Source of the DNA: Porphyrobacter sp.
Lineage (GTDB): Bacteria > Pseudomonadota > Alphaproteobacteria > Sphingomonadales > Sphingomonadaceae
Reading direction: 5' to 3'
NCBI GenBank assembly: GCA_027533455.1
Contig: JAPZUC010000002.1
Span: 62,001-126,000 of the forward strand
Length of the DNA stretch: 64,000 bases
Shown here: positions 19,483 to 30,534 of the stretch, one piece after another
Layout: the number at the start of each line of letters is the position of its first letter
Numbering within the stretch: the first letter of the stretch is position 1
Notes under the pieces: model-generated
The model's database searches: none
Told to the model about the DNA's origin: nothing
Seen by the model: only the letters and a program-made list of their open reading frames with translations
Position numbers and translations under genes: made by a program

Positions 19483-20322
19483 ATGTCCATATTCAAAGTT
19501 ACGCTGGCCTGTAGCGCGGCCCTCATCCTTGTCCCCTCGGCGGCGTTCGCGCAGGAGAAGGAGCGCTATTTCGATGGGCCTTACCTCTCTGGGACCGCGG
19601 GCCTCGAAAGCCCGGCAGACAGCAGCAGAGACGCCTTCGTCTTCGATGACGACGGGGATGGCGATTTCGACGATACGGTGCGCACCGACACAGGGGATGT
19701 TTCCTTTGGACCCGGGTTCTGCTCGGGCGCGGCGACGTCGACCACCATGACCTGCCGCGGCAATCGCAGCGATGAAGGCTATGCGGTGCGCGTCGGTTAT
19801 GACCGGCACCTCGGCGCAGGGCCTTTCGTTGCCGGCATCCTGGTGGAAGGCGCCCGGCCGGGCGCCGAGGAGATCACTTCGGGATACACCATCGCGCCTG
19901 AATCCTACACCATCAGCCGCGAGATCGATTGGGCCGTCACCGGGCGCGCGCGCATCGGTATCTCTCCCGGCAACGGGCGCGGCCTGTTCTACGCGACCGG
20001 CGGGGCAGGTTTCGCCCGCATCCAGTCCACCTTTGCCACAAGCAATGCGATCAACATCTTCACGCAATCCGGCCAACGGGAATGTAAATTCGGCTGGCAG
20101 GGCGGCGGCGGCGCAGAAGTCATGCTGACCCGCAACATCGGCTTGGGCCTCGAATATCTCTATTCCAGCTACGACGGCGGCGATTACACGATCACGGCGA
20201 CGCAGGGTACCGCGGCCGACAATAACCCGTTCCTGCTGACGTCCGGCAGGACCGACTTCAAACTGTCGGACGATCGGTTCGATTTGCACGCCTTCCGGGC
20301 GACGGCCAGCCTGAGGTTCTGA
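19483..20322 (+). CDS. Outer-membrane beta-barrel protein
   Basis: The 279-aa product has a signal peptide cut after about residue 23 (AAFA-Q) and a barrel-like pattern with alternating hydrophobic strands, Gly/aromatic content and a terminal Phe (ASLRF), typical of small outer-membrane porin-like proteins. Residues 50-65 are an acidic Asp-rich loop (DDDGDGDFDD), which could bind Ca2+. Four cysteines near 81, 91 and 201 are unusual for the class. The ATG at 19483 sets the signal peptide. It is divergent from putP and ends in a strong hairpin shared with typA. Confidence 0.8.
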   Translation: MSIFKVTLACSAALILVPSAAFAQEKERYFDGPYLSGTAGLESPADSSRDAFVFDDDGDGDFDDTVRTDTGDVSFGPGFCSGAATSTTMTCRGNRSDEGYAVRVGYDRHLGAGPFVAGILVEGARPGAEEITSGYTIAPESYTISREIDWAVTGRARIGISPGNGRGLFYATGGAGFARIQSTFATSNAINIFTQSGQRECKFGWQGGGGAEVMLTRNIGLGLEYLYSSYDGGDYTITATQGTAADNNPFLLTSGRTDFKLSDDRFDLHAFRATASLRF

Positions 20323-20343
20323 TCATCTGACGTTCAACGCAAC

Positions 20344-20374
20344 GGCCCCGCGCAACCCAAGGCTGCGCGGGGCC
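20344..20374. terminator. Bidirectional hairpin between the barrel gene and typA
   Basis: GGCCCCGCGCA and TGCGCGGGGCC form a perfect 11-bp stem with a 9-base loop between two convergent genes. T tracts are weak on both sides, so termination efficiency is uncertain. Confidence 0.65.
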
Positions 20375-20434
20375 GATTGTCTTACGCGAGCCTGCAGAGG
20401 CCAGCCGCTGGTACGCCCGTGCGGGCCGTCCTGA

Positions 20435-22270
<1,836 letters not shown>

Positions 22271-22688
22271 GCGGGGAAAACTTCCGGTGAAAAGCCGGAC
22301 GCGGACCGTCCGGGGCAGGGAACAGGGGCAAGGCGCCGGGGGCGGCTCGCGTTAGGCAGCATTTGTGGCGGGTTAGCGACAGCGCCGGACGCTACGGCAC
22401 GCGCCGCGGATGCGCCCATGTGCTGCGATGCAACATCGCCGGCGCGCCTAGCAGGGGTGCGCGCAAGGGGCAAGCGTCGGGGTATGGCGAGGTACTACGC
22501 GGGGGGTGATCAGTGTGACTCTTGCGCAACATTCCTTGCCGATGCCCCGTAAAAGCGCGGGTCCACCGCTTGTGGCTGGCGCAGCACTAGCCTATCACTC
22601 TACCCACACGATCTCGGGAGAGAGCGCGCTGGGACGGTGCGTGCCCAAAAAGGGCGCCGGGGTCGGGGATTTTTGGAGAGGAGCACCC
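22271..22688. other. Intergenic region between divergent typA and the TonB receptor gene
   Basis: This 418-bp stretch must contain the promoters of both divergent genes. I see no gene, no cobalamin or other riboswitch core and no tRNA. The only clear structure is the small inverted repeat at 22295-22313. A purine-rich GGAGAGGAG directly before 22689 is the ribosome site of the receptor gene. Confidence 0.6.
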
Positions 22689-25295
22689 ATGCGTTCGACC
22701 TTCACCGGCACTGCCGGCGCCTATCGATTGACCCTGCTTGCGGGCGCCGCCTGCGCACTCGCATTGCCCAGCATGGCTTCCGCTCAGGATGCCGAGCCTG
22801 AAGTCGGCAGCGAAGAAAGCAGCAATGTCATCATCGTCACCGCCTCGAAGCGCGAACAGACGCTTCAGGAAACCCCGATCTCGGTGTCGGTGACCAGCGG
22901 CGACGTGCTTGAGCAGGCGCAGATCCGCGACGTGCTCGACCTTCAGACCGTCACCCCCTCGCTGCGCGTCAGTCAGTTGCAGAGCGCATCGGCGACCACC
23001 TTCATCATCCGCGGCTTCGGCAACGGCGACAACAACTTCGGCATCGAGCCTTCGGTCGGCGTGTTCATCGACGGCGTGTTCCGTTCGCGTTCGGCCGCCG
23101 CGCTGTCCGACCTCAACATGATCCAGCGCATCGAAGTGCTGAACGGGCCGCAATCGACCCTGTTCGGCAAGAACGCTTCGGCCGGTGTGATCTCGGTCGT
23201 CACCAAGGAGCCGCAGTATGAATTCGGCGGCCTCGCCGAAGTCAGCTACGGCAATTACAACGCACTGGTGGTGCGCGGCGAAGTGACCGGCCCGATTGCC
23301 GAAAACGTCGCCTTCTCGCTCGATGGTTCGTACAACCGTCGTGACGGCTATGCGGAGATCGTCAACCTCGATAACGACGTATCGAACCGCAACCGCTGGT
23401 CGGCGCGCGGCCAGCTGCTGATCGAGCCGACCGCCGATCTCAAGATCCGCATGATTGCCGATTATGGCAAAATCGACGAAGACTGCTGCCTCGTCTCGAC
23501 CCTCGTAGCCGGGCCGACCGCGCCTGCGATCTTCGGGGTGGGCGGCGCGCTCGATACCAACTTCTTCAGCTACAACACCTTCCTCAGCCAGGTGCCGCGC
23601 AACACCGTCGACAACTACGGTGGCTCGATCCAGGCCGACTGGAGTACCGGTGCGCTGACCTTCACCTCGATTACTGCCTATCGCGAGTTGAAGAACTTCC
23701 TCGATCAGGATGTCGACTTCACCAGCGCCGACGTGGTGACCGAAACCCGCGATCAGGAAGTGCAGACCTTCACGCAGGAACTGCGCGTTTCGTCGGATTT
23801 CGAAGGCCCGATCAACTTCCTGCTCGGCGGCTTCTACTTCGACGAATCCATCCAGCAGGACAGCGCGCTGACCACCGGCGCGGATGCACGCACTTTCTTT
23901 GCGCTGCTGACTGGCAACCCGTTGACCTTCAATGGCGTGGAAGCCGGGCTCGGCCTGCCGCAGGGTTCGATCTTCAGCGCCGGCCCGCTGACGGCTGAAC
24001 AATACGCGATGGACAACACCGCCTGGTCGGTGTTCGGCACCCTGGACTTCGAACCGGTCGATGGCCTCATCTTCACCGCCGGTTTCAACTACACCGACGA
24101 CAAGAAGGACTTCGCGCTCGCCCAGCAGTCGTTTGATGAGCTGTCGAACACCAACCTCGTCGATGCCTTCATTACCGGTGCGACGCTGCAGAACCCGGGC
24201 ATTCCGGACGTGTTCACCCGGGCGCAATTCCAAGCCTTGCCGTCGGCTGTTCAGCAGGGGTTGCTTGCCGTCGCAACAAATCCGTGCACCCCGACGAGCG
24301 AGGCAGGGACTTGCAACGCGTTGCTCGGCCTGACGCCGTTCCAGTTTCAGCCGCCGTTCCTGACCATCCCGAACGCGGTGGAGCCGGGCCAGACCCGCGA
24401 CGACAAGTTCACCTACCTGCTGCGCGCTGCCTATCAGGTGTCGAACGAAATCAACATCTACGCCAGCTACGCAACCGGCTTCAAGGCGAGTTCGGTCAAC
24501 CTGTCGCGCGATAGCCGTCCGGCGTTCGGGGACTTCATCCCGGGTCCGGGTCGTTCGAGCTTTGCCGCGCCGGCTTCGCCGGTCACCAATGCCGGTCTTG
24601 GCGTTGCCAACCTCGGCACCGGTTCGCGCTTTGCCGGTCCGGAAAATGCCGAGGTCTACGAACTCGGTTTGAAGGCGCAGTGGGATGGCTTCGGCTTCAA
24701 CCTCGCGCTCTTCGACCAGACCATCAAGGGCTTCCAGAGCTTCCTGTTCACCGGCACCGGCTTCCAGCTGAACAATGCCGGTCAGCAGTCGGTTCGCGGC
24801 TTCGAACTCGATGCGACGATCCGTCCGAGCGACAATCTGGTGTTCACCTTCGCGGCGACCCACCTCGATCCGACCTTCGACGACTTCACCGCCAGCCCGG
24901 TCGGCAACCTCACCGGCTTCCGCCCCGGCGGTATCCCGGCGTGGAGCCTGGCGACTTCCGCAACCCACACGCTCGAAATCGGTAGCAACAAGCTGATCAC
25001 CCGTGTCGACTATGCCCATGAAAGCAACGTCGACATCAACAACGGCCTGCCGACCTTCAACGGCCTGGTGACCGCACGCCGCGATCCGCGCATCTTCCAG
25101 CGCGAGACCAATCTGGTGAACGCCTCGACCATCTTCCAGCTGGAAAACGGTCTGGAAGTCGGTCTGTGGGCGCGCAACCTGCTCGACGACCAGTTCATCA
25201 TCACGGTGTTCGATGGCGTTGCGCAGGCGGGCACGGTTTCGGGTTATCCTAACCAGCCGCGCACCTATGGTGGCCTGGTGCGCTACAAGTTCTGA
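22689..25295 (+). CDS. TonB-dependent outer-membrane receptor
   Basis: The 868-aa protein has a signal peptide (cut near residue 32), a TonB box-like NVIIVTASKR at about 43-52, a plug domain (about 60-175, with LDLQTVTPSL and the RIEVLNGPQSTLFGKNASAGVI motif) and a C-terminal 22-strand-type barrel ending in the aromatic YKF. Such receptors take up siderophores, vitamins or sugars with energy from TonB. The substrate is not evident: no transport genes lie beside it. The ATG at 22689 has a strong upstream GGAGAGGAG. A rho-independent terminator follows 26 bp after the stop. Confidence 0.93.
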   Translation: MRSTFTGTAGAYRLTLLAGAACALALPSMASAQDAEPEVGSEESSNVIIVTASKREQTLQETPISVSVTSGDVLEQAQIRDVLDLQTVTPSLRVSQLQSASATTFIIRGFGNGDNNFGIEPSVGVFIDGVFRSRSAAALSDLNMIQRIEVLNGPQSTLFGKNASAGVISVVTKEPQYEFGGLAEVSYGNYNALVVRGEVTGPIAENVAFSLDGSYNRRDGYAEIVNLDNDVSNRNRWSARGQLLIEPTADLKIRMIADYGKIDEDCCLVSTLVAGPTAPAIFGVGGALDTNFFSYNTFLSQVPRNTVDNYGGSIQADWSTGALTFTSITAYRELKNFLDQDVDFTSADVVTETRDQEVQTFTQELRVSSDFEGPINFLLGGFYFDESIQQDSALTTGADARTFFALLTGNPLTFNGVEAGLGLPQGSIFSAGPLTAEQYAMDNTAWSVFGTLDFEPVDGLIFTAGFNYTDDKKDFALAQQSFDELSNTNLVDAFITGATLQNPGIPDVFTRAQFQALPSAVQQGLLAVATNPCTPTSEAGTCNALLGLTPFQFQPPFLTIPNAVEPGQTRDDKFTYLLRAAYQVSNEINIYASYATGFKASSVNLSRDSRPAFGDFIPGPGRSSFAAPASPVTNAGLGVANLGTGSRFAGPENAEVYELGLKAQWDGFGFNLALFDQTIKGFQSFLFTGTGFQLNNAGQQSVRGFELDATIRPSDNLVFTFAATHLDPTFDDFTASPVGNLTGFRPGGIPAWSLATSATHTLEIGSNKLITRVDYAHESNVDINNGLPTFNGLVTARRDPRIFQRETNLVNASTIFQLENGLEVGLWARNLLDDQFIITVFDGVAQAGTVSGYPNQPRTYGGLVRYKF

Positions 25296-25320
25296 TCGCT
25301 CTTTCAGGGCAACAGCAAAG

Positions 25321-25352
25321 GGGCCTCGCACCGCAAGGTGCGGGGCCTTTTT
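25321..25352 (+). terminator. Rho-independent terminator of the TonB receptor gene
   Basis: GGCCTCGCACC and GGTGCGGGGCC pair over 11 bp (one G-U) around a GCAA tetraloop, followed by five T residues. A degenerate copy of this terminator appears again at 25898-25950. Confidence 0.88.
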
Positions 25353-25419
25353 GTTTGCGGAGCGCGGTGATCTATGTTTTTTTACAAAGCGTTCACATGC
25401 AACATGGGGTATTTCGCAA

Positions 25420-25869
25420 ATGAACTTCGCCGGCTTCTGGATCCGCGTTCTTGCTTACATCATCGACGGCATACCGCTGGCAATCATCAGTGTCGTAGTC
25501 GCTCTCATCGCCGGAGAGGACTTCTTCAATACCGATCCCTCGGCACCGCTCTATTCGGCGACCGACCTGATCTCGATTCTGGTTGGTATCGCGTATTTTG
25601 TCGGCTTTGAAAGTTCCGCCTATCAGGCGACGCCGGGCAAGATGGCACTGGGTCTTATCGTCGTCGATACGGACGGCAGGCGGATTTCGGTGGCGCGCGC
25701 TTTCGGGCGCTATTTCGCGAAGATCCCCTCGGCTTTGATCCTTGCGATCGGCTTCATTATGGTCGCCTTCACCGAGCGCAAACAGGGCTTGCACGACATG
25801 ATGGCGGGTACTTTGGTCGTGCACGGCAAGCCGGCCGAAGTAAGCTTCGATCCAGACGTCTTTGCCTGA
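25420..25869 (+). CDS. RDD family membrane protein
   Basis: The 149-aa product has the RDD layout: a first helix with FWIRVLAYIIDG (residues 5-16, the R-D pair), a second helix around 46-62, the QATPGKMALGLIVV motif near 67-80 and a final helix around 95-112, then a short cytoplasmic tail with ERKQGLHDMMAGTLVV. RDD proteins sit in the inner membrane; some act in transport, but the role here is unknown. The gene is flanked by two copies of the same terminator-like sequence, which suggests local duplication. Confidence 0.85.
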   Translation: MNFAGFWIRVLAYIIDGIPLAIISVVVALIAGEDFFNTDPSAPLYSATDLISILVGIAYFVGFESSAYQATPGKMALGLIVVDTDGRRISVARAFGRYFAKIPSALILAIGFIMVAFTERKQGLHDMMAGTLVVHGKPAEVSFDPDVFA

Positions 25870-25897
25870 CTGCTTCCTCAGAGCGGAGAACGGGAGA

Positions 25898-25930
25898 GGG
25901 CCTCGCACGGCAAGGTTCGGGGCCTTTTCC
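25898..25930 (+). terminator. Second, degenerate copy of the 25321 terminator
   Basis: GGCCTCGCAC and GTTCGGGGCC pair over ten positions with one mismatch and a T-rich tail. About 50 bases from here, through the AGCGCGGTG that follows, closely match 25321-25370. It probably terminates the RDD gene. Confidence 0.72.
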
Positions 25931-25990
25931 TTTGTGGGGAAGCGCGGTGCCGCGGCTTGCGCGCGCGGGACTGCGCGGGGATGAGGTGGC

Positions 25991-26386
25991 ATGATCGAAA
26001 GCCTGATCGACCCCTTCCGCCGGATGTTCGATTTTCGCGGCCGTTCGCGGCGGCGCGATTACTGGCTGTTCGTGGCGTGGCAGTTCCCGATCTTTATCCT
26101 CGCCCTGATCCTCGGCCTCAACATCGTGCCCGAAGGTGACGGGTTCGACGCCATCCTCGGCGCACCAATGGTGCATATGGCGGTGTTCGGCCTGCCGACG
26201 TTGGCGTTGCAGGTGCGCCGCTTGCACGATTCCGACAAGGGCGGATGGTGGTTGGTGGTGAGCCTGCTGCCCTATCTGGGGCTGGGCTGGCTGATCTTAC
26301 TGATGGCGCAGCAGGGCACGTGGGAGCCGAACCGCTTCGGCCCCGATCCGCGGCAGGCGGGCTGGGAAGGCGACCTGTTCGAATAG
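25991..26386 (+). CDS. DUF805 family membrane protein
   Basis: The 131-aa protein has the DUF805 signature: DFRGRSRRRDYWLF near residue 14-27, membrane helices at about 25-43, 58-72 and 86-103, and the conserved RRLHDSDKGGWW motif near 77-88. Members are small inner-membrane proteins of unknown function, common beside RDD and other accessory membrane genes. It lies 121 bp after the RDD gene and is convergent with ybbP. Confidence 0.88.
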   Translation: MIESLIDPFRRMFDFRGRSRRRDYWLFVAWQFPIFILALILGLNIVPEGDGFDAILGAPMVHMAVFGLPTLALQVRRLHDSDKGGWWLVVSLLPYLGLGWLILLMAQQGTWEPNRFGPDPRQAGWEGDLFE

Positions 26387-26421
26387 CGCGGTGGAGCGGA
26401 TGCGCATGAGGCGGTCTTGGC

Positions 26422-28947
26422 CTAAAGCTCGCGCAGCGCTCTCGCCGGTTTCGCTCCCAGCAAGGGGAGCGAACCGGCGAGCGCGAAGCCGAGCACCAGC
26501 GCCACGCCAAGCGCCAGGACGCCGAGCACCTCGCCCCAGTCGGGCAGCCAGTCGAATTCGAACAGCTGGGTGATAACCACCCACGCAAGGCCCCCGCCAA
26601 GACCCAGCGCGACCAGCGCCAGCACGCCAGCGAGCAACCCGTATTCGGCGAGCTGCAACAGCAGGATCTGCTTACGGCTCGCGCCCAGCACACGCAGCAT
26701 CACGGTGTCATAGGTGCGCGCCGCGCGGGCAGCCGCGATCGCGCCCATCAGCACCGCGAGGCCCGCCAGCACCGTCACCGCGGCTGCCGCGAGCGTTGCG
26801 AGGCTGACCTGTTCGAGGAGCTTCCTCGCCTCGACCAGAATGCCCCCCACCTCGATGACCGAGCTTGAGGGCATCTCCTTCACCAGCGCGCGCAGCAAGC
26901 GGCCCTTGGCGGCGGTGTCCGCTCCGTCCGGCAGGTCGATCGTCGCCGAAAGGTTGTGCGGCGCGTCGCTGATCGCATTGCGGCTGAACACCAGCGCGAA
27001 GTTGAAGCCCATGCTCTCCCAGTCGATCTCGCGGATGTTGGCGACCCGCGCGGTGCGCTCCACGCCGAGGATGCCGATGGCGAGGTAATCGCCCGGCTTT
27101 AGCCCTACCGCTTCGGCAAAGCGTGCATCGACCGAAACCAGCGGCTCGCCATTGTGAAGCGGGCTCCACCATTCGCCTTGGGTAATGCTGTTGCCCTCCG
27201 GCAGGCGGTCGGCATAGGTCAACCCGCGCTCGCCCCGTAGCGCCCAGGCGCCCTCGGGGATTTCCTTGAGGTCGGCGACCCGGACCAGCTTGTCCTTCGG
27301 GCCATAGGCCAGCACCGCGCCGCGCATCGTCGGCACGGTGCGGATCGCGGCCTTGGGGAATTCCTTGCGGATCAATTCGCTGAAGCGCGCTTCCTTCGCC
27401 GGAGGCACATCGAGCACAAAGTAGTCCGGCGCCTCGTTGGGCACGCGCTGCGCGATATTGCCGTCGATCGCACTTTGCACCGCGGCGAGCAGCACAAACG
27501 CAGCGAGGCCGAAGCCCAGCGCTGTCACCAGCGCCCCCGTGGGCGCACCCGGGCGGTGGATATTCGCCAGTGCACTGCGCAGCAGCGGATTGCGCGGCCG
27601 CGGCAGGCGGCGGGTGAGGGTCTGGATGCCCCAGCCAAGCCCCGCGAGCAGGAGCAAGGCACCGCCCGCGCCCAGCAGGAACCCGCCCGACAGCATCGGC
27701 TGCGCAGTGGTCAGCAGAGCGAGGGCGCAGATCGCCGCGATCCCCACGCCCGTCGCCAGCAGCGCCCGCTTGTCACGCGCCAGCGGCACGATCCCCGACC
27801 GCATCAGCGCCATCGCCGGGAAGGTCCGCGCGCGCAGCAGCGGCGCAGCGGCAAAGGCGAAGGCCACCAGCAGACCGTAACTCGCCGCCAGCGCCAGTGC
27901 GGGCGGGGAGATGATGAACCCGCTCTCGACCGGCAGCAGGCCCTGCAGGGCGCTTGCCAGCACCGGCGTTACCAGCACGCCAGCCGCCAGTCCCGCAAGG
28001 CTCCCCGCCAGCGCCGCCACGCCGATTTGCATCGCATAGATGCGGACGATGTCGGCTGACGTGGCGCCCAGCACCTTCAGCGTCGCGATGCTCGAACGGC
28101 GCTGATCGAGGTAGGACGACACGCCGCCCGCAATTCCGATCCCGGCGATCACCAGCGCGGCAAGCCCCACCAGCGTCAGAAAGTCGCTCATCTGCCGCAC
28201 GAAGCGGTCCGCCCCGGGCGAGGCGCGGTCGCGGGTGCGGATGTCGAACCCGGCATTCGGAAATTGCTTGGTCAGCACCTCTTCCAACGCAGCCGGATCA
28301 CGCGACGGATTGCTGAAGGCGATGCGGTGCTTGCTCTGGTAAAGCGCGCCCGGCGCGATCAGTCCGGCCTCCGCGGGCACGCCCGCGGCAACAATGATCG
28401 TCGGGCCAAGCTGGAAGCCTTCGGACAGCCTGTCCGGCTCCTCCTTGATCACGCCCGCTGCGCGCAAGGTGACGGTGCCGACCTTGAAACTGTCGCCAAC
28501 CTGGATCCCGAGCCGCTCGAGCGCGCTCTGCGCGATCCACGCATCCTTGCCAGAAGGCGCGCCGACAGAGCGGCCGTCCTCCAGCGTCAAGGTGCCGAAC
28601 ATCGGCCATTTCGCGTCGACCGCTTTCAACTCGATAGGTGCGGCGGCGTCAGGCGTGCTCGCCATCGCCTGCATCCGGTAGCCGCTGGAGATGGTGCCAT
28701 ATTCCGACAAAGCCTTGATCTCGTCGGGATTGAGCGTGCGCTGCCACACCTCGACTTCGAGATCGCCGCCGAGCAGTTCCTGCCCGCTCGACGCCAGCTC
28801 GCTCTCGATCGCCGCGGTCAGCGTTCCGATCGCGGCGAGCGCGGCGGTACCGAGAAAGATGCACACCAGCAGCAGGCGCAGGCCCCTGAAGCGCGCGTTG
28901 AGATCGCGCCGGGCGATGCGCCATGCCGTACCGAGAAGAAGGCTCAT
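26422..28947 (-). CDS. ybbP: FtsX-like ABC transporter permease (YbbP type)
   Basis: The 841-aa membrane protein has an N-terminal helix (about 19-40), a large MacB/PCD-type periplasmic domain, a first group of membrane helices (about 255-420, including paired 'RRSSIATLKVLGAT'), a second periplasmic domain and a second FtsX group near the C-terminus (about 720-830, with VMLRVLGASRKQIL). Its ATG overlaps the ATPase stop by four bases. Together with ybbA and the divergent tesA this reproduces the well-known tesA-ybbA-ybbP arrangement. The complex probably extracts or moves lipids or lipoproteins rather than importing solutes; the substrate is unknown. Confidence 0.92.
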   Translation of the reverse strand: MSLLLGTAWRIARRDLNARFRGLRLLLVCIFLGTAALAAIGTLTAAIESELASSGQELLGGDLEVEVWQRTLNPDEIKALSEYGTISSGYRMQAMASTPDAAAPIELKAVDAKWPMFGTLTLEDGRSVGAPSGKDAWIAQSALERLGIQVGDSFKVGTVTLRAAGVIKEEPDRLSEGFQLGPTIIVAAGVPAEAGLIAPGALYQSKHRIAFSNPSRDPAALEEVLTKQFPNAGFDIRTRDRASPGADRFVRQMSDFLTLVGLAALVIAGIGIAGGVSSYLDQRRSSIATLKVLGATSADIVRIYAMQIGVAALAGSLAGLAAGVLVTPVLASALQGLLPVESGFIISPPALALAASYGLLVAFAFAAAPLLRARTFPAMALMRSGIVPLARDKRALLATGVGIAAICALALLTTAQPMLSGGFLLGAGGALLLLAGLGWGIQTLTRRLPRPRNPLLRSALANIHRPGAPTGALVTALGFGLAAFVLLAAVQSAIDGNIAQRVPNEAPDYFVLDVPPAKEARFSELIRKEFPKAAIRTVPTMRGAVLAYGPKDKLVRVADLKEIPEGAWALRGERGLTYADRLPEGNSITQGEWWSPLHNGEPLVSVDARFAEAVGLKPGDYLAIGILGVERTARVANIREIDWESMGFNFALVFSRNAISDAPHNLSATIDLPDGADTAAKGRLLRALVKEMPSSSVIEVGGILVEARKLLEQVSLATLAAAAVTVLAGLAVLMGAIAAARAARTYDTVMLRVLGASRKQILLLQLAEYGLLAGVLALVALGLGGGLAWVVITQLFEFDWLPDWGEVLGVLALGVALVLGFALAGSLPLLGAKPARALREL

Positions 28948-29651
28948 GCCGCCGCCGTCGCGCCGGTGCGGGTATCGGACACGATCACGCCGTCGGCCAT
29001 GGTCAGCACCCGCTCGCAGCGCACGGCCAGCGACGCATCATGGGTGATGATCAGTAGCGTCGCCCCGGTTTCTGCACGGCGGGCAAGCAGCATCTTGATG
29101 ATGTCCTCGCCGGTTGCCGCATCGAGATTGCCGGTGGGTTCATCGGCGAAGATCAGATCGGGCCGGGCTGCGGTGGCGCGGGCGATGGCGACGCGCTGCT
29201 GTTCGCCGCCCGAAAGCTGGGTGGGGTAGTGCCCGGTACGATGCGCAAGGCCGACCGCTTCCAGCTCGGCCAGCGCGCGCGGCGCAGCGTCGGCCATGCC
29301 GGCGAGTTCCATCGGGGTCGCCACGTTCTCGGCCGCGGTCATGGTCGGCAGCAGGTGGAAGGCCTGAAGCACGATCCCGATCCGCCCGCGCCGTGCAGCG
29401 GCCAAGCCATCTTCATCGAGGTTAGCGAAATCCGCGCCTGCCACGGTAAGGCTGCCTCCGCTCGCACGCTCAAGCCCTGAAAGCACCGCCATCAGCGAGC
29501 TTTTGCCCGATCCCGACGGCCCAAGAAGGGCGACGACCTCCCCGCGCGCTATATCGAGATCGATCCCGCGCAGGATCGTCACCGGCGAAGCGCCGGAGCC
29601 AAGGGTCAGGGTGAGGTTGCGGGCGCTGATCGCGAGAGAGGGACTTGTCAC
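28944..29651 (-). CDS. ybbA: ABC transporter ATP-binding protein (YbbA/LolD type)
   Basis: The 235-aa ATPase has Walker A GPSGSGKSS near residue 44-52, a Q-loop in VLQAFHLLPTMTAAENV, signature LSGGEQQRVAIARA near 145-158, Walker B FADEPTGNLD near 167-176 and the switch His in LIITHDASLA. These are the marks of the MacB/LolD/YbbA subgroup that powers FtsX-type permeases. It starts at GTG 29651 and is translationally coupled to ybbP. The divergent tesA start is 59 bp away. Confidence 0.93.
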   Translation of the reverse strand: MTSPSLAISARNLTLTLGSGASPVTILRGIDLDIARGEVVALLGPSGSGKSSLMAVLSGLERASGGSLTVAGADFANLDEDGLAAARRGRIGIVLQAFHLLPTMTAAENVATPMELAGMADAAPRALAELEAVGLAHRTGHYPTQLSGGEQQRVAIARATAARPDLIFADEPTGNLDAATGEDIIKMLLARRAETGATLLIITHDASLAVRCERVLTMADGVIVSDTRTGATAAA

Positions 29652-29710
29652 GGGGTTCCGATGGCATAGGTGAGGGGGAGCAACAAGCTACAGGTATGGA
29701 AGGTCGTCGG

Positions 29711-30442
29711 ATGCACAAGCGTGGTTGGTCGAAAACTGGCGGTGTCGCTGCCGCGCTGCTGGCGCTGCCACTCGCCCTTGCTGCGTGCAGCGATGGCGCG
29801 GACGAGGTCACCACGGCGCCCGAAGTGGCCGAAGACGGCCAGCCTGCGCTGCCCGCAGTGCCGGTGATGGGGCCGGAGCGCACAATCATCGCTTTCGGGG
29901 ACAGCCTGTTCGCAGGCTACGGCCTCGACCCGCGCGATGCCTATCCCGAAAAGCTGGAAGGCGCGCTGAGGGCCAAGGGGATCAATGCCGATGTGATCAA
30001 TGCCGGCGTTTCGGGCGATACCACCGCTGCAGGCTTGCAGCGGATCGCCTTTACGCTGGCGGCGCAGAAGGACGCGCCGCCCGCATTGTTCATTCTGGAG
30101 CTGGGCGGCAATGATCTGCTGCGCGGCCTCTCGCCCGAAGAGACGAAGGCGAACCTCGTCAAGATGCTGGCTGTCCTACGCGATGCAAAGGTGCCAGTGC
30201 TGCTGATGGGGATGCGTGCACCCCCCAATTACGGGCCGGAGTATCAGGCCGAGTTCGATGCGCTCTACCGCGATCTGGCCAAGGAATATGGCGCGGCGCT
30301 GATCCCGTTCTGGCTGGCAGACATCTATCAGGACCCGTCGCTGTTCCAGTCCGACCGGATCCACCCAACGGCTGACGGGATCGAGAAGCTGGTGGAATCG
30401 ACCCTCGGCGAGGTTGAAGAGGCGCTTCCGGAGGCAAAATAG
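29711..30442 (+). CDS. tesA: SGNH hydrolase, TesA-type arylesterase/lysophospholipase
   Basis: The 243-aa product has a lipoprotein-like signal (LALAAC, Cys near 25) and an SGNH core: block I FGDSLFAGYG with nucleophile Ser near 63, block II GVSGDTTAAG, block III GGND and block V DRIHPTADG with the Asp-His pair near 216-219. TesA enzymes hydrolyse acyl thioesters, aryl esters and lysophospholipids in the periplasm. The ATG at 29711 has GGAAGG seven bases upstream and was preferred to the ATG at 29696. The lipobox suggests that this version is membrane anchored. Confidence 0.9.
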   Translation: MHKRGWSKTGGVAAALLALPLALAACSDGADEVTTAPEVAEDGQPALPAVPVMGPERTIIAFGDSLFAGYGLDPRDAYPEKLEGALRAKGINADVINAGVSGDTTAAGLQRIAFTLAAQKDAPPALFILELGGNDLLRGLSPEETKANLVKMLAVLRDAKVPVLLMGMRAPPNYGPEYQAEFDALYRDLAKEYGAALIPFWLADIYQDPSLFQSDRIHPTADGIEKLVESTLGEVEEALPEAK

Positions 30443-30534
30443 CTTTCATTTCATAGGGGGTGAATATCTTCTAGGCCGTTTCTGGGTAGGTCTTGCCGCG
30501 TCTTGAGCCTTGTCAGACCTCCCTTAGACCCCCG

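Noticed and set aside
22271..22688. Riboswitch upstream of the TonB receptor gene
   Set aside because: No cobalamin-type conserved core or other known riboswitch core could be recognised by eye.
22587..25331. Very long reverse open frame (over 900 codons) opposite the TonB receptor gene
   Set aside because: High GC and the codon bias of the real gene leave the opposite strand open; the translation is Arg/Gly/Val-rich without family motifs.
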